Shown piece by piece: positions 46,997 to 56,526 of a DNA stretch of 64,000 nt; position 1 is the stretch's first letter; every line of letters begins with the position of its first letter. The translations under genes and the position numbers were made by a program. The DNA comes from Rudaea sp. (GTDB lineage: Bacteria > Pseudomonadota > Gammaproteobacteria > Xanthomonadales > Rhodanobacteraceae), in contig JARLJU010000236.1 of NCBI GenBank assembly GCA_031291055.1, positions 248,001 through 312,000 of the forward strand, written 5' to 3'. The notes below the pieces were generated by a model, which was not told where the DNA came from, ran no database searches, and saw only the letters and a list, made by a program, of their open reading frames with translations.

Positions 46997-47443
46997 ATGT
47001 ACCGACTCTTGCCGCTTGCCATTCTGGCCTGTCTGCACCCCGGCAACGCGCTGGCGGACGCTGTTTCCCCCGTCGGCACCTGGAAAACCATCGACGACGA
47101 AACGCACGAGGCCAGGTCGCTGGTGCAGATCAGCGAAAACGACGGCGTGCTGTCCGGGCGCGTGATCCGGCTGTTCCGCAAACCTGACGAAGACCCCAAC
47201 CCGCGCTGCAAGGACTGCCCCGGCGAACGCCACGATCAGCCCGTGATCGGCATGACCATCCTGTGGAACGAACATCGTCATGGCGACGGCTGGGATGGCG
47301 GGGAAATCCTCGATCCGGAGGACGGCGACATCTATCGCTGCAGCCTGCACGCGATCGACGGCGGGGCGAAGCTCGAAGTGCATGGCTATATCGGTATTCC
47401 GCTGCTCGGTCGCACCCAGGTGTGGGAGCGCGTACCAACTTGA
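46997..47443 (+). CDS. DUF2147 exported protein
   Basis: A protein of 148 residues with a signal peptide ending GNALADA. The mature lipocalin-like domain begins SPVGTWKTIDDETHEARSLVQI and has a CKDC pair, GMTILWNEHRH, DGWDGGEILDPEDGDIYRC and IGIPLLGRTQVWERV. These are the standard DUF2147 blocks. The function of the family is unknown; the fold suggests binding of a small hydrophobic molecule in the periplasm. Confidence 0.9.
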   Translation: MYRLLPLAILACLHPGNALADAVSPVGTWKTIDDETHEARSLVQISENDGVLSGRVIRLFRKPDEDPNPRCKDCPGERHDQPVIGMTILWNEHRHGDGWDGGEILDPEDGDIYRCSLHAIDGGAKLEVHGYIGIPLLGRTQVWERVPT

Positions 47444-47552
47444 ACACAGCGTCGCACGGCCCGTCCGGCCGTTGTCACTGCAGCGCACAAAGGCGAGGTC
47501 GCGGATTCGGCATATAGTCCTGCAGTCTCTACCGACAAAAAAAACCCGACCC

Positions 47553-48962
47553 GTGCCCAAACGCCTGCGTCCGCTGAGTGGCCTGGATGCCGCCTTCCTG
47601 TACCTGGAAGCTGCCGGCACGCCCATGCATGTCGGCAGCGTGATGCTGCTGCAGCCGCCCCCGCGCCGGCGGCACTACGATTTTCATCGCACTCTCATCG
47701 CCCATATGCGCGAACGTCTGCCGCAGGCGCCGGTGTTGCGCCGCGTGCTGCGCGAAGCACCGCTGGACCTGGGCCATCCCATGTGGAGCGACGGACCGAT
47801 GCCGGATCTGGACAAGCACGTCCAGACACGCCGGCTGCCCGCGCCCGGGTCATTGACGCAATTGTGGCGGCAGGTCGCCGACCTGCATGCCGATCCGCTG
47901 CCACGCGATCGTCCGCTGTGGCAGTTCGTCGTCATCGAAGGATTGGCCTCCGGCGAACTGGTGCTGTATTCGAAGATACATCATGCTTTGCTCGACGGTC
48001 AGGGTGGCACCGCGCTGGCGCAGGCCCTGCTCGATGTGCGGCCGACACAACCACGCCGTGGCTCGTCGAAATCCGATGCGAGGCCGGCGCAGGCCACACG
48101 CAAGCGCGACCTGGCCGCGACCGCCCTGCGTGCCAGCGCGCAGCAATTGGCCACGCTCATGCGCGCCCTGCCGATGACGCTGAAAGTGGCGGCCGATGCC
48201 GCACGCGGCGCGGGTGGCCTGATCAGTCGCCTGCGCGACAGCGTGACACTGGCTCCGCGCACACCGTTCAACGCGCAGGTGGGACCGCAACGCAGTTTTG
48301 CCGTGGCCTCGCTGCCGCTGGACCGGGTCAAGCACGTCGCCCGTCATTTTGGGGCGAGTCTCAACGATGTGGTGCTGGCGCTGTGTGCGGCAACGCTGCG
48401 CGACTATCTGCTGCGGCGCAAGGCCTTGCCGGATCGGCCCTTGATCGCGGCGATGCCGGTTTCGTTGCGCGCGGCCGGCAATGCCGAGATCAACAACCAG
48501 GTGTCGATGGTGCAGTGTGCGCTGGCGACCGACATCGCCGATCCGGTCGAACGCCTGCGCGCAATTAGTGCCGCGACCGGCCAGCTCAAACGCGAGGTGG
48601 CGAGTTTCCGCGGCCTGATTCCGACCGATTTTCCCGGCTTCGCCGCGCCGATCTGGGCCTCGGGCCTGAGCCGCCTGTGGGCGCGCACCCGTATCGCCGA
48701 ACGCCTGCCGCCGCTGGCCAATGTGGCAATTTCCAATGTGCCCGGGCCGGCGGTGCCGCTATATCTGGCCGGCGCAAAAGTCCAGCACTACTTTCCGGTA
48801 TCTATCGTTACCCATGGGCTTGGCCTTAACATCACGGTCAACAGCTATGCCGGCTGGCTCGAATTCGGATTGATCGCGGGCAGGGACATCGCGCCGAAAC
48901 TCGATACCCTGGCCAACGGTCTTGCCCGTGGCCTGAACGTGTTGATGGCAAACAGCGAATAA
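47553..48962 (+). CDS. wax ester synthase / diacylglycerol acyltransferase (WS/DGAT)
   Basis: Transfers acyl groups from acyl-CoA to fatty alcohols or diacylglycerol, giving storage wax esters or triacylglycerols. A protein of 469 residues. The catalytic motif HHALLDG has His143, His144 and Asp148. The opening LSGLDAAFLYLEAAGTPMHVG, the PLWQFVVIEGL segment, NDVVLALCAATLRDYL and SNVPGP are family blocks. The start is GTG at 47553, since no ATG fits; the frame is open upstream to 47280 over the DUF2147 gene end. The stop overlaps the next start by one base (TAATG). Confidence 0.92.
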   Translation: MPKRLRPLSGLDAAFLYLEAAGTPMHVGSVMLLQPPPRRRHYDFHRTLIAHMRERLPQAPVLRRVLREAPLDLGHPMWSDGPMPDLDKHVQTRRLPAPGSLTQLWRQVADLHADPLPRDRPLWQFVVIEGLASGELVLYSKIHHALLDGQGGTALAQALLDVRPTQPRRGSSKSDARPAQATRKRDLAATALRASAQQLATLMRALPMTLKVAADAARGAGGLISRLRDSVTLAPRTPFNAQVGPQRSFAVASLPLDRVKHVARHFGASLNDVVLALCAATLRDYLLRRKALPDRPLIAAMPVSLRAAGNAEINNQVSMVQCALATDIADPVERLRAISAATGQLKREVASFRGLIPTDFPGFAAPIWASGLSRLWARTRIAERLPPLANVAISNVPGPAVPLYLAGAKVQHYFPVSIVTHGLGLNITVNSYAGWLEFGLIAGRDIAPKLDTLANGLARGLNVLMANSE

Positions 48963-49780
48963 TGAAAAAAGCCGCAAATCGGCGAACTCGCCCCGATGCC
49001 CATGCAAAGATGCGCGCGCCATCGGCGTTGCTGCTGGCCATGGAGAGCCGCGCTTTCCTCGAATGGACCGCCTGCATCGCCACCTGGCCCCTGCTCGGCT
49101 GTGCCGCAAAAGGCGACGGCCATCCGGTGCTGGTCCTGCCGGGCCTGACCGCCGGGGACGCCAGCACCTGGCCGCTGCGTCGTTTCCTGGAAGGCCTCGG
49201 CTATGCGGCTTATCCGTGGGAGCTGGGCCTGAACTGCGGCCCGCGCGACGGCGTCGTACGCAAGTTGCTGGCGCGGATACGCAGCATCCATCGCGAACAC
49301 GGCCGCAAGGTTAGCCTGGTCGGCTGGTCGCTCGGCGGCGCGATGGCGCGTGCGCTCGCGGTGCGCGAACCATTGCGCGTGCGTTCCGTGACCACGCTCG
49401 GCTCGCCGTTGGGTGGACATCCCAAGGCGTCGAACGCATGGCGATTGTTTGAACTGGTCAGCGGCGTGCGCGCGGACGATCCGCGTCTGCGTGCCTTGAT
49501 GCGCCGCCACCCGCCGGTGCCGACGACATCGATCCTGAGCAAGACCGATGGCATCGTCTCGTGGCCGATGAGCGTGATTCCGCAAAACGAAAAATCCGAG
49601 AATATCGAAGTCAGCGCCAGCCATTTCGGCATGGGCGCCAATCCCGCCGTGCTCTGGGCGATCGCCGATCGCTTGTCGCAGCCCGAGGACAACTGGAGAC
49701 CATTTGATCGCAGCGGCTGGCGTGCCCTGGTTTATGGCGATCCGCAGGGTGCTGACAACGCCAGACTGTTGGCGACCTAG
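48962..49780 (+). CDS. alpha/beta hydrolase next to WS/DGAT
   Basis: A protein of 272 residues with an alpha/beta hydrolase core. The oxyanion region is HPVLVLPGLTAGDAST, and the nucleophile elbow is GWSLGG in VSLVGWSLGGAMARALA. The acid is probably in LSKTDGIVSW and the His in SASHFGMGANPAV. The order resembles lipase or PHA-depolymerase-like hydrolases. Its start overlaps the WS/DGAT stop, so it is likely to act on the same neutral lipids, for example by hydrolysing them; that is inference. Confidence 0.82.
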   Translation: MKKAANRRTRPDAHAKMRAPSALLLAMESRAFLEWTACIATWPLLGCAAKGDGHPVLVLPGLTAGDASTWPLRRFLEGLGYAAYPWELGLNCGPRDGVVRKLLARIRSIHREHGRKVSLVGWSLGGAMARALAVREPLRVRSVTTLGSPLGGHPKASNAWRLFELVSGVRADDPRLRALMRRHPPVPTTSILSKTDGIVSWPMSVIPQNEKSENIEVSASHFGMGANPAVLWAIADRLSQPEDNWRPFDRSGWRALVYGDPQGADNARLLAT

Positions 49781-49792
49781 GAACGGATTCGC

Positions 49793-50692
49793 ATGGCGCG
49801 GATCGACCTGCCGCAACGCGGCCTGCACTTGGAATACGAAAGTCACGGTGAGCCCAGGCATGCCGCCGTGATCCTCGTCATGGGCCTGGGCCTGCAGCTG
49901 GTGTCGTGGCCGCCGATGTTGATCGACGCCCTGGTCAACGCCGGCTATCGCGTGATCGTGTTCGACAACCGCGATATCGGCCTGTCCGGCTCCGGACCGC
50001 TGCCGCGATACACGCGGCCGCAGCGCGCGATGCTCGCGCATCTGCTGCATCAGGGTTTCACGCCGCCTTACCGCATCGCCGACATGGCGGCCGACACGTT
50101 GGCGCTGGCCGACGCCCTGCACATCGACCGCTTCGCCGTCGTCGGCGTGAGTCTCGGCGGCATGGTGGGTCAGACCCTGGCGGCACGCTGGCCCGAGCGC
50201 GTGCGCAGTCTGGTGTCGATCATGTCGAGCGCAGGACCGCGGACCGCGCCATGGCCGAGCCCCACCCTGTTATGGCGCTTCCTGCAACGACCGCCGCGGA
50301 ACGCCGGCCTCGAGGCCAAGCTTCGACACTTCATGGTCTTGATGCAGGCGCTCGGCCATATCCACGATGCCGACGAACTCGACGCGCTGCGCCAGCGGCT
50401 CACGCGCTCACTCAAGCGCGCCTACAATCCAGCCGGTGCCGCGCGCCAGCTGCTCGCGGTGATGGCCGATCCGGATCGCAGCGCCGAAGTCGCGACGATC
50501 CGCTGCCCGACCCTGATCATCCATGGCGCCGACGATCCGCTGGTGCCGTTGCCTGCGGCGCGTCATCTGGCAAAACTGCTGCCGCATGCGCGGCTGGAAA
50601 TCCTGCCGCGCATGGGGCATTACCTGCCAGCGTCGGCACTGCCGGAGCTGGCGCGACTGGCGATCGAACATCTGCGCGCCACGAAGATATAA
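49793..50692 (+). CDS. alpha/beta hydrolase
   Basis: A protein of 299 residues with the full triad visible: Ser in VVGVSLGGMVGQ, Asp in IIHGADDPLVPL and His in RMGHYLPAS. The opening ILVMGLGLQLVSWPP and FDNRDIGLSG are typical of esterase-like hydrolases related to the EstA/TAP group. It lies 12 bases after the previous hydrolase and belongs to the same operon. Substrate unknown. Confidence 0.86.
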   Translation: MARIDLPQRGLHLEYESHGEPRHAAVILVMGLGLQLVSWPPMLIDALVNAGYRVIVFDNRDIGLSGSGPLPRYTRPQRAMLAHLLHQGFTPPYRIADMAADTLALADALHIDRFAVVGVSLGGMVGQTLAARWPERVRSLVSIMSSAGPRTAPWPSPTLLWRFLQRPPRNAGLEAKLRHFMVLMQALGHIHDADELDALRQRLTRSLKRAYNPAGAARQLLAVMADPDRSAEVATIRCPTLIIHGADDPLVPLPAARHLAKLLPHARLEILPRMGHYLPASALPELARLAIEHLRATKI

Positions 50693-50702
50693 GCACTGCG
50701 CG

Positions 50703-52184
50703 CTACTTCGACGTGGTCAGCACGCGCAACACGCGAGCGTAGAAATCCAGCCCTGCATAGAACGAGGTGAGCCGCAGGCGTTCGTCGCGGCCGTGGGCAC
50801 GCACGTCGTCGCGATCGATGGCGACGCCGGAAACTCCATACGACGGCATGCCTGCGGCATTCGTGTAGATGCTGTCGGATGCACCGGTTTCCATCTCGGC
50901 GATGACCGGAACGCCATGCCACATATGCGCTGAAACGCGATCGAGCGCACGCAGCACGTCGGCGCGGATCGGCGGTGGCGCCGGCGATTTATCCTCGGGT
51001 GCGACTTCGTTGTGGCTGCCATCGTTGGCAACGTACAGCACCTTGAGTTGCGGATCGGCAACGACCCGGACCAGATCCCGACGGATCTCTTCCTTGGAAT
51101 GGCCCGGAAAAATGCGGCAGTTGACCAGCGCCTGGGCCCGTTGCGGCAGGGCGTTATTCGCGTGACCGGCGTCAAGCCGGGTGGGCACGCAGGTCGTGCG
51201 CAAGGTTGAGTTGAAGCGTGCGTCCCTGCTCAATCGTTCGGCCGCTTGCACGTCGAGGGTCGAGCCGGTCAGCGCACGCATGTCGGCAGCGACGTCCTTG
51301 GGTTCGAGCGCGGCATCGCGTTCGAAGTAGGCGCGCGTGACCGCATTCAGTTCGAATGGAAATGGCGTGGCGCGAAGCCGTTCGAGTGCTGCACCGAGTT
51401 CGTAGATGGCGTTGTCCGGCCTCGGCAGAGAACTGTGTCCGCCGGAATTGGTCGCGACGATGAGATAGTCGGCGTAGAGCTTTTCCGTCGCACCGAGCTG
51501 CACGTCGACGACCTTGCCATTTTCCGAGTCGACGCCGCCGGAATCCGGATTCAGCACGTACTCGGCATCGATCAGTTCGCGGCGATTCTTCAGCAGCCAG
51601 TCGACGCCGTTGGAAGTGCCACCCTCTTCGTCCGCGGTCAGCGCCACGATCAGGTCGCGGTCCGGCACATAGCCTTCGCGCCTGAAGCGGATCAGGGTCG
51701 CGATCAGGATCGCATCGCCGACCTTCACGTCCTGCGTGCCGCGGCCGTAGACATAGCCGTCCTTCTCGACGAACTGGAACGGATCGGTGGTCCAGTCCTC
51801 GCGCCTGGCCTCGACCACATCCAGATGACAGATCAGCAGGACCGGTTTCAACTTGCCCTCGCCGTGATAACGCACGACGAGATTGCCCTTGCGCTCGTTC
51901 GGCCCGGCCACGACCATATCCTGCGGCGCAAAACCGGCATCGAGAAGACGCTGCGCCATGGCCTTGGCCGCCGTGGTCGTATTGCCGACCGAATCGGTGG
52001 TGTTGATCTCCACGAGTTGCTTGAACATGTCGAAGGCAAGCTTGCGCGTGGCCGCGTCGGGCGCAGCATCGCCCCTGGCGTGCGCGCCGGAAAAGACCAG
52101 CAGGAGCAGCGATGCGGCAAAGCGTGCATACCTGGACCGTGCGCATCTAGACAGTGCGCATCTAGACAGTGCGTATCTGGACAT
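50703..52184 (-). CDS. exported M20-family metallopeptidase
   Basis: A protein of 493 residues with a signal peptide whose N-region is made of pentapeptide repeats (see the repeat at 52122-52181). The hydrophobic core FAASLLLLVF and a cut after AHA follow. Zinc ligands and catalytic residues in order are HLDVV, GTQDVK, TADEEGG (catalytic Glu then ligand Glu), NPDSGG and a final His in AHGRDERLR. The dimerisation domain starts near ATNSGGHSSLPRPDNAIY. Probable periplasmic carboxypeptidase or aminoacylase. The ATG at 52184 was chosen over a longer reading to 52307 that reaches into metG. It is divergent from metG. Confidence 0.88.
   Translation of the reverse strand: MSRYALSRCALSRCARSRYARFAASLLLLVFSGAHARGDAAPDAATRKLAFDMFKQLVEINTTDSVGNTTTAAKAMAQRLLDAGFAPQDMVVAGPNERKGNLVVRYHGEGKLKPVLLICHLDVVEARREDWTTDPFQFVEKDGYVYGRGTQDVKVGDAILIATLIRFRREGYVPDRDLIVALTADEEGGTSNGVDWLLKNRRELIDAEYVLNPDSGGVDSENGKVVDVQLGATEKLYADYLIVATNSGGHSSLPRPDNAIYELGAALERLRATPFPFELNAVTRAYFERDAALEPKDVAADMRALTGSTLDVQAAERLSRDARFNSTLRTTCVPTRLDAGHANNALPQRAQALVNCRIFPGHSKEEIRRDLVRVVADPQLKVLYVANDGSHNEVAPEDKSPAPPPIRADVLRALDRVSAHMWHGVPVIAEMETGASDSIYTNAAGMPSYGVSGVAIDRDDVRAHGRDERLRLTSFYAGLDFYARVLRVLTTSK
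52122..52181 (-). repeat. four 15-bp tandem units coding pentapeptides in a signal peptide
   Basis: Directly after the start codon of the M20 peptidase, four 15-base units encode SRYAL, SRCAL, SRCAR and SRYAR. The middle units are nearly identical at the DNA level (TCTAGATGCGCA...). The repeat adds positive charge to the N-region of the signal peptide. Confidence 0.85.
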
Positions 52185-52288
52185 GGCGTCTGACCCCGGC
52201 AATGAAGGCGGCAAGAGTAAGGCGCGCTGCGCCATATGCGCAATCGTGTGGCGGCAACGGCGCGGCGCGCATGCGATAATCCGCCGCG

Positions 52289-54487
52289 ATGACAACGGAA
52301 TCGACACGGATGACCCAACGAGAAATTCTCGTCACCCACGCGCTGCCCTACGCGAATGGCCCGCTGCACATCGGCCACCTGCTCGGCTATATCCAGTCCG
52401 ACATCTGGGTGCGTGCGCGGCGCATGGCGGGAGACACCGTGCATTTCGTCGCGGCCGACGACGTGCACGGCACGCCGATCATGCTCGCCGCCGAGAAAGC
52501 CGGCATGTCGCCGGAAGAATTCATCAAGGGCATGCAGATCAGCCACGAAGCGGATTTCCGCGACTTCGGCGTGGATCACGACTATTACTACACGACGCAT
52601 TCGCCGGAAAACCGCGAACTGGCCGAATACGTCTACCTGCGTCTGCGCGAAGTCCGCAGTATCGCGCAACGCAACGTCAGCCAGTTCTATGATCCGGTCA
52701 AGGCGATGTTCCTTCCCGACCGCTACATCAAGGGCGAGTGCCCCGTGTGCGGCACGCCCGACCAGTACGGCGACAACTGCGAAAACTGCGGATCGACCTA
52801 CGCGCCGACCGACCTGAAAAACCCGTACTCGGTCGTTTCCGGTGCCCGTCCCGAGATGCGCGACTCGGAGCACTACTTCTTCGAGGTCGGAAAATTCGCC
52901 GATTTCCTGCGCGAGTGGCTCGCCGGAGACGTGGCCCATCCATCGGTGAAAGCGAAGCTGAAGGAGTGGCTGGACTCGGAAGGCGGCGTGCGCGACTGGG
53001 ACATCTCGCGCGATGCGCCGTATTTTGGTTTCGAGATTCCGGACACGAACGGCACGAAATTCTTCTACGTCTGGCTCGACGCACCGATAGGCTACCTGGC
53101 CAGCTTCAAAAAGTATTGCGCCAGTGAAAAAGGTAACGGGAAAGGTTTATCGCCTGGATACTTCCACCGCTTCATGCGAGTGGATGACCCGGAATTCCTG
53201 TCCGAAGCGGAAATGCACCACTTCCTCGGCAAGGACATCGTCAATTTCCACGGCCTGTTCTGGCCGGCAATGCTCAAAGGCGCCGGCTTCCGCGAACCCA
53301 CCGCGCTGCACGTCAACGGTTACCTGACCGTCAACGGCGCGAAGATGTCGAAATCGCGCGGCACGTTCATCCAGGCGCGCACGTATCTGGATGCGGGGTT
53401 GAATCCGGATTACCTGCGTTATTACTTTGCAACAATGCTGAGTGCGGCGCCGACGGATATTGATCTGGATCTGAAAGCATTCGAGGAACGCGTCAATTCG
53501 CACTTGGTGGGGAAGTTCATCAACATTGCGAGCCGCACCGCAGGATTTATCCATAAACATTTTGATGGAAAACTAGCGAGCTCGCTTGGCGACGACGGGG
53601 ACAATTGGTATGGGAGAGCCGTTGCCCGCAAACGAGATGTTGAGTATTACTACTTGGGGCGGTATCAAAAGGTGCCGATTCCAAATTCTGAACACCTGAT
53701 GGGTGGAGAGTTTGCGAGAGCCCTACTTACGATCGGCTATTTGTCGGATGAGGCAAACGCGATCATTCAGAACAGAGCGCCGTGGGTCCTTGCCAAAGAA
53801 GGAAAGCTCGATGAATTACATAAGGTGTGCACGTTAGCGATCAATTTATTCCGTGTACTTGCGGTCTACTTAAAGCCGATCATTCCATTCACTATATCAA
53901 GCGTCGAGAAATTCCTAAACGTCGATCCATTTGCCACCTTCGACTGCGTCAACAAACCATTGCTGAATCATACGATTAGTGAATATGTGCAGCTTATAAC
54001 CCGCATCGACCCAACCCAAATCGAAACCATGATCGAATCCTCGAAAGATTCGCTCGCCCCGGAAAAACCGGCACAACCGGCCGCGCCGGCAAAAGTGGCA
54101 GCAGCCGCGCCGAAAGTCGCAGCCGCTGCTGCGTCGGCGCCGACCACGATCTCCATCGAAGACTTCGCCAAACTCGACCTGCGCATCGGCACGGTGCTGC
54201 ATTGTGGATTTGTGGAAGGCTCGGACAAGCTGCTGCGCTTCGAGCTCGATGCCGGCGAGCTGGGCAAGCGCCAGATTTTTTCCGGCATCCGCGCCAGCTA
54301 CGGTGAGCCGGAAAAACTGGTCGGACGAAAAGTGGTGTTCATCGCCAACCTGGCGCCGCGCAAGATGCGTTTCGGCATGTCGGAAGGCATGATTCTGTCG
54401 GCGGCCGGAAATGGCGGCCCGGCGTCAAATCAACTGTTTCTGCTCGACGCGGACGACGGCGCGCGGGCCGGAATGCAAGTGAAATAG
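52289..54487 (+). CDS. metG: methionyl-tRNA synthetase
   Basis: Charges tRNA-Met with methionine. A protein of 732 residues. The class I signatures are HIGH at 27-30 and KMSKS at 352-356. The zinc knuckle with CPVCG and CENCG lies near 150-165. The anticodon-binding helical domain follows, then a 50-residue A/P/K linker, and the C-terminal tRNA-binding (EMAP/Trbp111-like) dimer domain from ISIEDFAKLDLRIGTVL. Codons for about residues 411-574 are AT-rich and the protein there diverges from the usual sequence, though the frame stays open. The start is ATG 52289 or 52310. It is divergent from the M20 peptidase. Confidence 0.95.
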   Translation: MTTESTRMTQREILVTHALPYANGPLHIGHLLGYIQSDIWVRARRMAGDTVHFVAADDVHGTPIMLAAEKAGMSPEEFIKGMQISHEADFRDFGVDHDYYYTTHSPENRELAEYVYLRLREVRSIAQRNVSQFYDPVKAMFLPDRYIKGECPVCGTPDQYGDNCENCGSTYAPTDLKNPYSVVSGARPEMRDSEHYFFEVGKFADFLREWLAGDVAHPSVKAKLKEWLDSEGGVRDWDISRDAPYFGFEIPDTNGTKFFYVWLDAPIGYLASFKKYCASEKGNGKGLSPGYFHRFMRVDDPEFLSEAEMHHFLGKDIVNFHGLFWPAMLKGAGFREPTALHVNGYLTVNGAKMSKSRGTFIQARTYLDAGLNPDYLRYYFATMLSAAPTDIDLDLKAFEERVNSHLVGKFINIASRTAGFIHKHFDGKLASSLGDDGDNWYGRAVARKRDVEYYYLGRYQKVPIPNSEHLMGGEFARALLTIGYLSDEANAIIQNRAPWVLAKEGKLDELHKVCTLAINLFRVLAVYLKPIIPFTISSVEKFLNVDPFATFDCVNKPLLNHTISEYVQLITRIDPTQIETMIESSKDSLAPEKPAQPAAPAKVAAAAPKVAAAAASAPTTISIEDFAKLDLRIGTVLHCGFVEGSDKLLRFELDAGELGKRQIFSGIRASYGEPEKLVGRKVVFIANLAPRKMRFGMSEGMILSAAGNGGPASNQLFLLDADDGARAGMQVK

Positions 54488-54591
54488 CGCTTGCCGGTTG
54501 CCGCTGCATGGCCATGTCGCATATCCGCGCATGGTGCGATTTACTTTTCGCGTCCTCATCGCCTACTATGTCGGCGAACACAGGGGAGTCC

Positions 54592-55362
54592 ATGTTCGCG
54601 CGCATCGTCAACCGCATAAATTGCATGCTCTGTGTGTCTTTTCTTGCGCTTGGATTGGCGCAAGCCCAAATGACAGTTCCCGCCGGCGCATCATTGGCGC
54701 TCAATGGCGGCACACTCGATCCAGCCGGCACGGATGTGCAGATTGCCGGTGCCGTCACTCTCGGCGCCGGCGATCTCAACAACGCCGGAAGCGTCGCTAT
54801 CGCCGCGGGTGGAAGTCTTGACGGCGGCAGCGGCAATGTCAGCCTGTTCGGCAACTGGTCGAATCTAGGCACCTTTACTGCCGCAACCGGAAGCGTAAGT
54901 TTTGTCGATGGCGGCTCGACGGCGTCGAACATTGCCGGCAGCACGACGTTCGACAACGTCAGCTTCGTCAGCAACGTCGGCAAGACTTATTCCTTCGCCG
55001 TCGGCAGCACGCAGACCATCGGTGGCCTGCTTACCATCCTTGGCACGCCTGCGCAGGGCATCCAGCTCAAGAGTGCCGTCGCCGGCCAGGTCGCCAATAT
55101 CAATCTGCGCCCGACCGGCACCCAGGACATCCAGCATGTCGGCGTTTCAAACGTACATGCGACCGGCCAGCATCTGGCCTCAAACCAGACCAACGATGGA
55201 GGCGGCGGCGATGCGGTCGGCTGGTTCGGAGCCGCCACCGGCGGCAATGGCGGCAATGTCGCGCCGACACCGATGATGTCATCGCTGAATCTGCTCTTGC
55301 TGTCGCTGCTCGTGGTCTTCGCGGCATTCCTGTTCCGCCGCAATTTCCCTCACCGAACATAG
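54592..55362 (+). CDS. exported protein with a C-terminal IPTL-like anchor
   Basis: A protein of 256 residues. The ATG at 54592 has GGGGAG five bases upstream, and a signal peptide ends LAQAQ. The body consists of short repeats of hydrophobic and G/N/T residues ([22 protein letters not shown], written at residues about 44-65) like a beta-solenoid. The tail has a P-rich TPMMSS, a hydrophobic [17 protein letters not shown] and basic RR. This is the layout of the IPTL/PEP-type sorting signals, with a divergent motif. It lies 20 bases before the collagen-like gene, so they are probably expressed together. Confidence 0.7.
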   Translation: MFARIVNRINCMLCVSFLALGLAQAQMTVPAGASLALNGGTLDPAGTDVQIAGAVTLGAGDLNNAGSVAIAAGGSLDGGSGNVSLFGNWSNLGTFTAATGSVSFVDGGSTASNIAGSTTFDNVSFVSNVGKTYSFAVGSTQTIGGLLTILGTPAQGIQLKSAVAGQVANINLRPTGTQDIQHVGVSNVHATGQHLASNQTNDGGGGDAVGWFGAATGGNGGNVAPTPMMSSLNLLLLSLLVVFAAFLFRRNFPHRT

Positions 55363-55382
55363 TCGTCGTCGGAGTCTCCGCC

Positions 55383-56312
55383 ATGTCGTCCACCCTCGTT
55401 CGCCGGTCCCTGCTCAGCATCGCGATCAGCGGTGCGTTTTGCGTTTCAGCCGCACAGGCACAAAACGTCACGGTCACCGAACCGAGCGGCGGCGGTTTCG
55501 TCGTGAACAGCGCGGCGAACGCGCCATTGTTCACAATCGACGCGAACGGCAATCTGGCCATTGCGAATCTGGCAGCGGCGACGGCGCAGGCTACCCCGCT
55601 CTGTTTCGACTCGGTTACCGGCAATGTCGGCCCCTGTTCGGGTGGTGGTCCGGTCGGCCCCATCGGCCCGACAGGAGCCACTGGCGCCGTCGGGCCCACC
55701 GGACCGGCGGGAGCGACGGGACCCGCCGGCCCCGCTGGGCCGACAGGAATTGCCGGTGCCACCGGACCTGCCGGAGCGACGGGACCTGCCGGCCCTGCAG
55801 GACCCACCGGAATTGCTGGTGGCACGGGAGCTGCCGGTCCCGCCGGAGTGGCAGGTCCCATCGGACCCGCAGGACCGACGGGAAACACCGGTGCTGCCGG
55901 ACCTGCCGGAGTGGCAGGTCCCATCGGGCCCGCAGGACCGACGGGAAACACCGGTGCTGCCGGACCTGCCGGAGTGGCTGGTCCCATCGGACCCGCAGGA
56001 CCGACGGGAAATAGCGGTGCCGCGGGAGCCGCCGGACCCGCCGGAGTGGCTGGTCCTGCCGGTCCTGCCGGACCGACAGGCCCCAGCGTGACAATCACCG
56101 CGTTCCAGAATGGGCCAATCAATTCAGCCAGCGGCGGAAACACACTCGTGGCCACCTGTGGCGCGGGCAAGACCGTGGTCAGCGGCGGTTGCCAAGCCGA
56201 CATTACACAGGATGCGATTGCGGGTTCCTATCGCAGTTCTGCGACGACGTGGACCTGCCTGATCGGCAGCGCCGGAAACACCGCAATAACTGCGTACGTC
56301 TACTGCAACTGA
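55383..56312 (+). CDS. exported collagen-like repeat protein
   Basis: A protein of 309 residues. A signal peptide ends AAQAQ. A short N-terminal domain includes [20 protein letters not shown]. Residues about 88-234 are Gly-X-Y triplets rich in P, A and T ([13 protein letters not shown] and so on), then a C-terminal domain of about 75 residues with CGAGK, GGCQAD, TWTCL and VYCN cysteines. Bacterial collagen-like proteins form trimeric stalks on the surface, with the end domains giving registration or adhesion. Within the stalk there is a 63-base tandem repeat. Substrate or partner unknown. Confidence 0.85.
   Translation: MSSTLVRRSLLSIAISGAFCVSAAQAQNVTVTEPSGGGFVVNSAANAPLFTIDANGNLAIANLAAATAQATPLCFDSVTGNVGPCSGGGPVGPIGPTGATGAVGPTGPAGATGPAGPAGPTGIAGATGPAGATGPAGPAGPTGIAGGTGAAGPAGVAGPIGPAGPTGNTGAAGPAGVAGPIGPAGPTGNTGAAGPAGVAGPIGPAGPTGNSGAAGAAGPAGVAGPAGPAGPTGPSVTITAFQNGPINSASGGNTLVATCGAGKTVVSGGCQADITQDAIAGSYRSSATTWTCLIGSAGNTAITAYVYCN
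55827..56015 (+). repeat. three 63-bp tandem units in the collagen stalk
   Basis: Units at 55827-55889, 55890-55952 and 55953-56015 each encode 21 residues (seven Gly-X-Y triplets, [20 protein letters not shown] and one more). They differ by only a few bases, so copy number is likely to vary between strains. Confidence 0.9.
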
Positions 56313-56526
56313 CGGTTTCCCGGAAATACCGGAACGCGCAGATCAGCGCGTTCCGGCGCTTGCAATCTCTGGCTAGCGAATATGGACGGGGTGCAGCGTT
56401 GGCGGCCGCGGGTTCAGGGCATAATCCGTACGTGCGTATTCGCCCGAACATAATCGTCGAGCACGAGCCCACCGAGACGGCATGCGAGCCGATGCGACGC
56501 AATCCGGAATTTCCGCAAGCAACGAC

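Noticed and set aside
53520-54010. Possible frameshift or pseudogene in metG
   Set aside because: Despite the odd composition and sequence, the frame runs unbroken through the patch into a normal C-terminal tRNA-binding domain, so the gene appears functional.
55827-56015. Tandem repeat considered as a CRISPR array
   Set aside because: The units are adjacent without spacers, 63 bases long and in frame with a collagen-like protein.
55100-56203. Open frame on the minus strand with Gly-Pro repeats
   Set aside because: It is the antisense reading of the collagen-like repeats. A Gly-X-Y code gives Pro/Gly triplets on both strands, and it lacks a signal peptide and a ribosome binding site.
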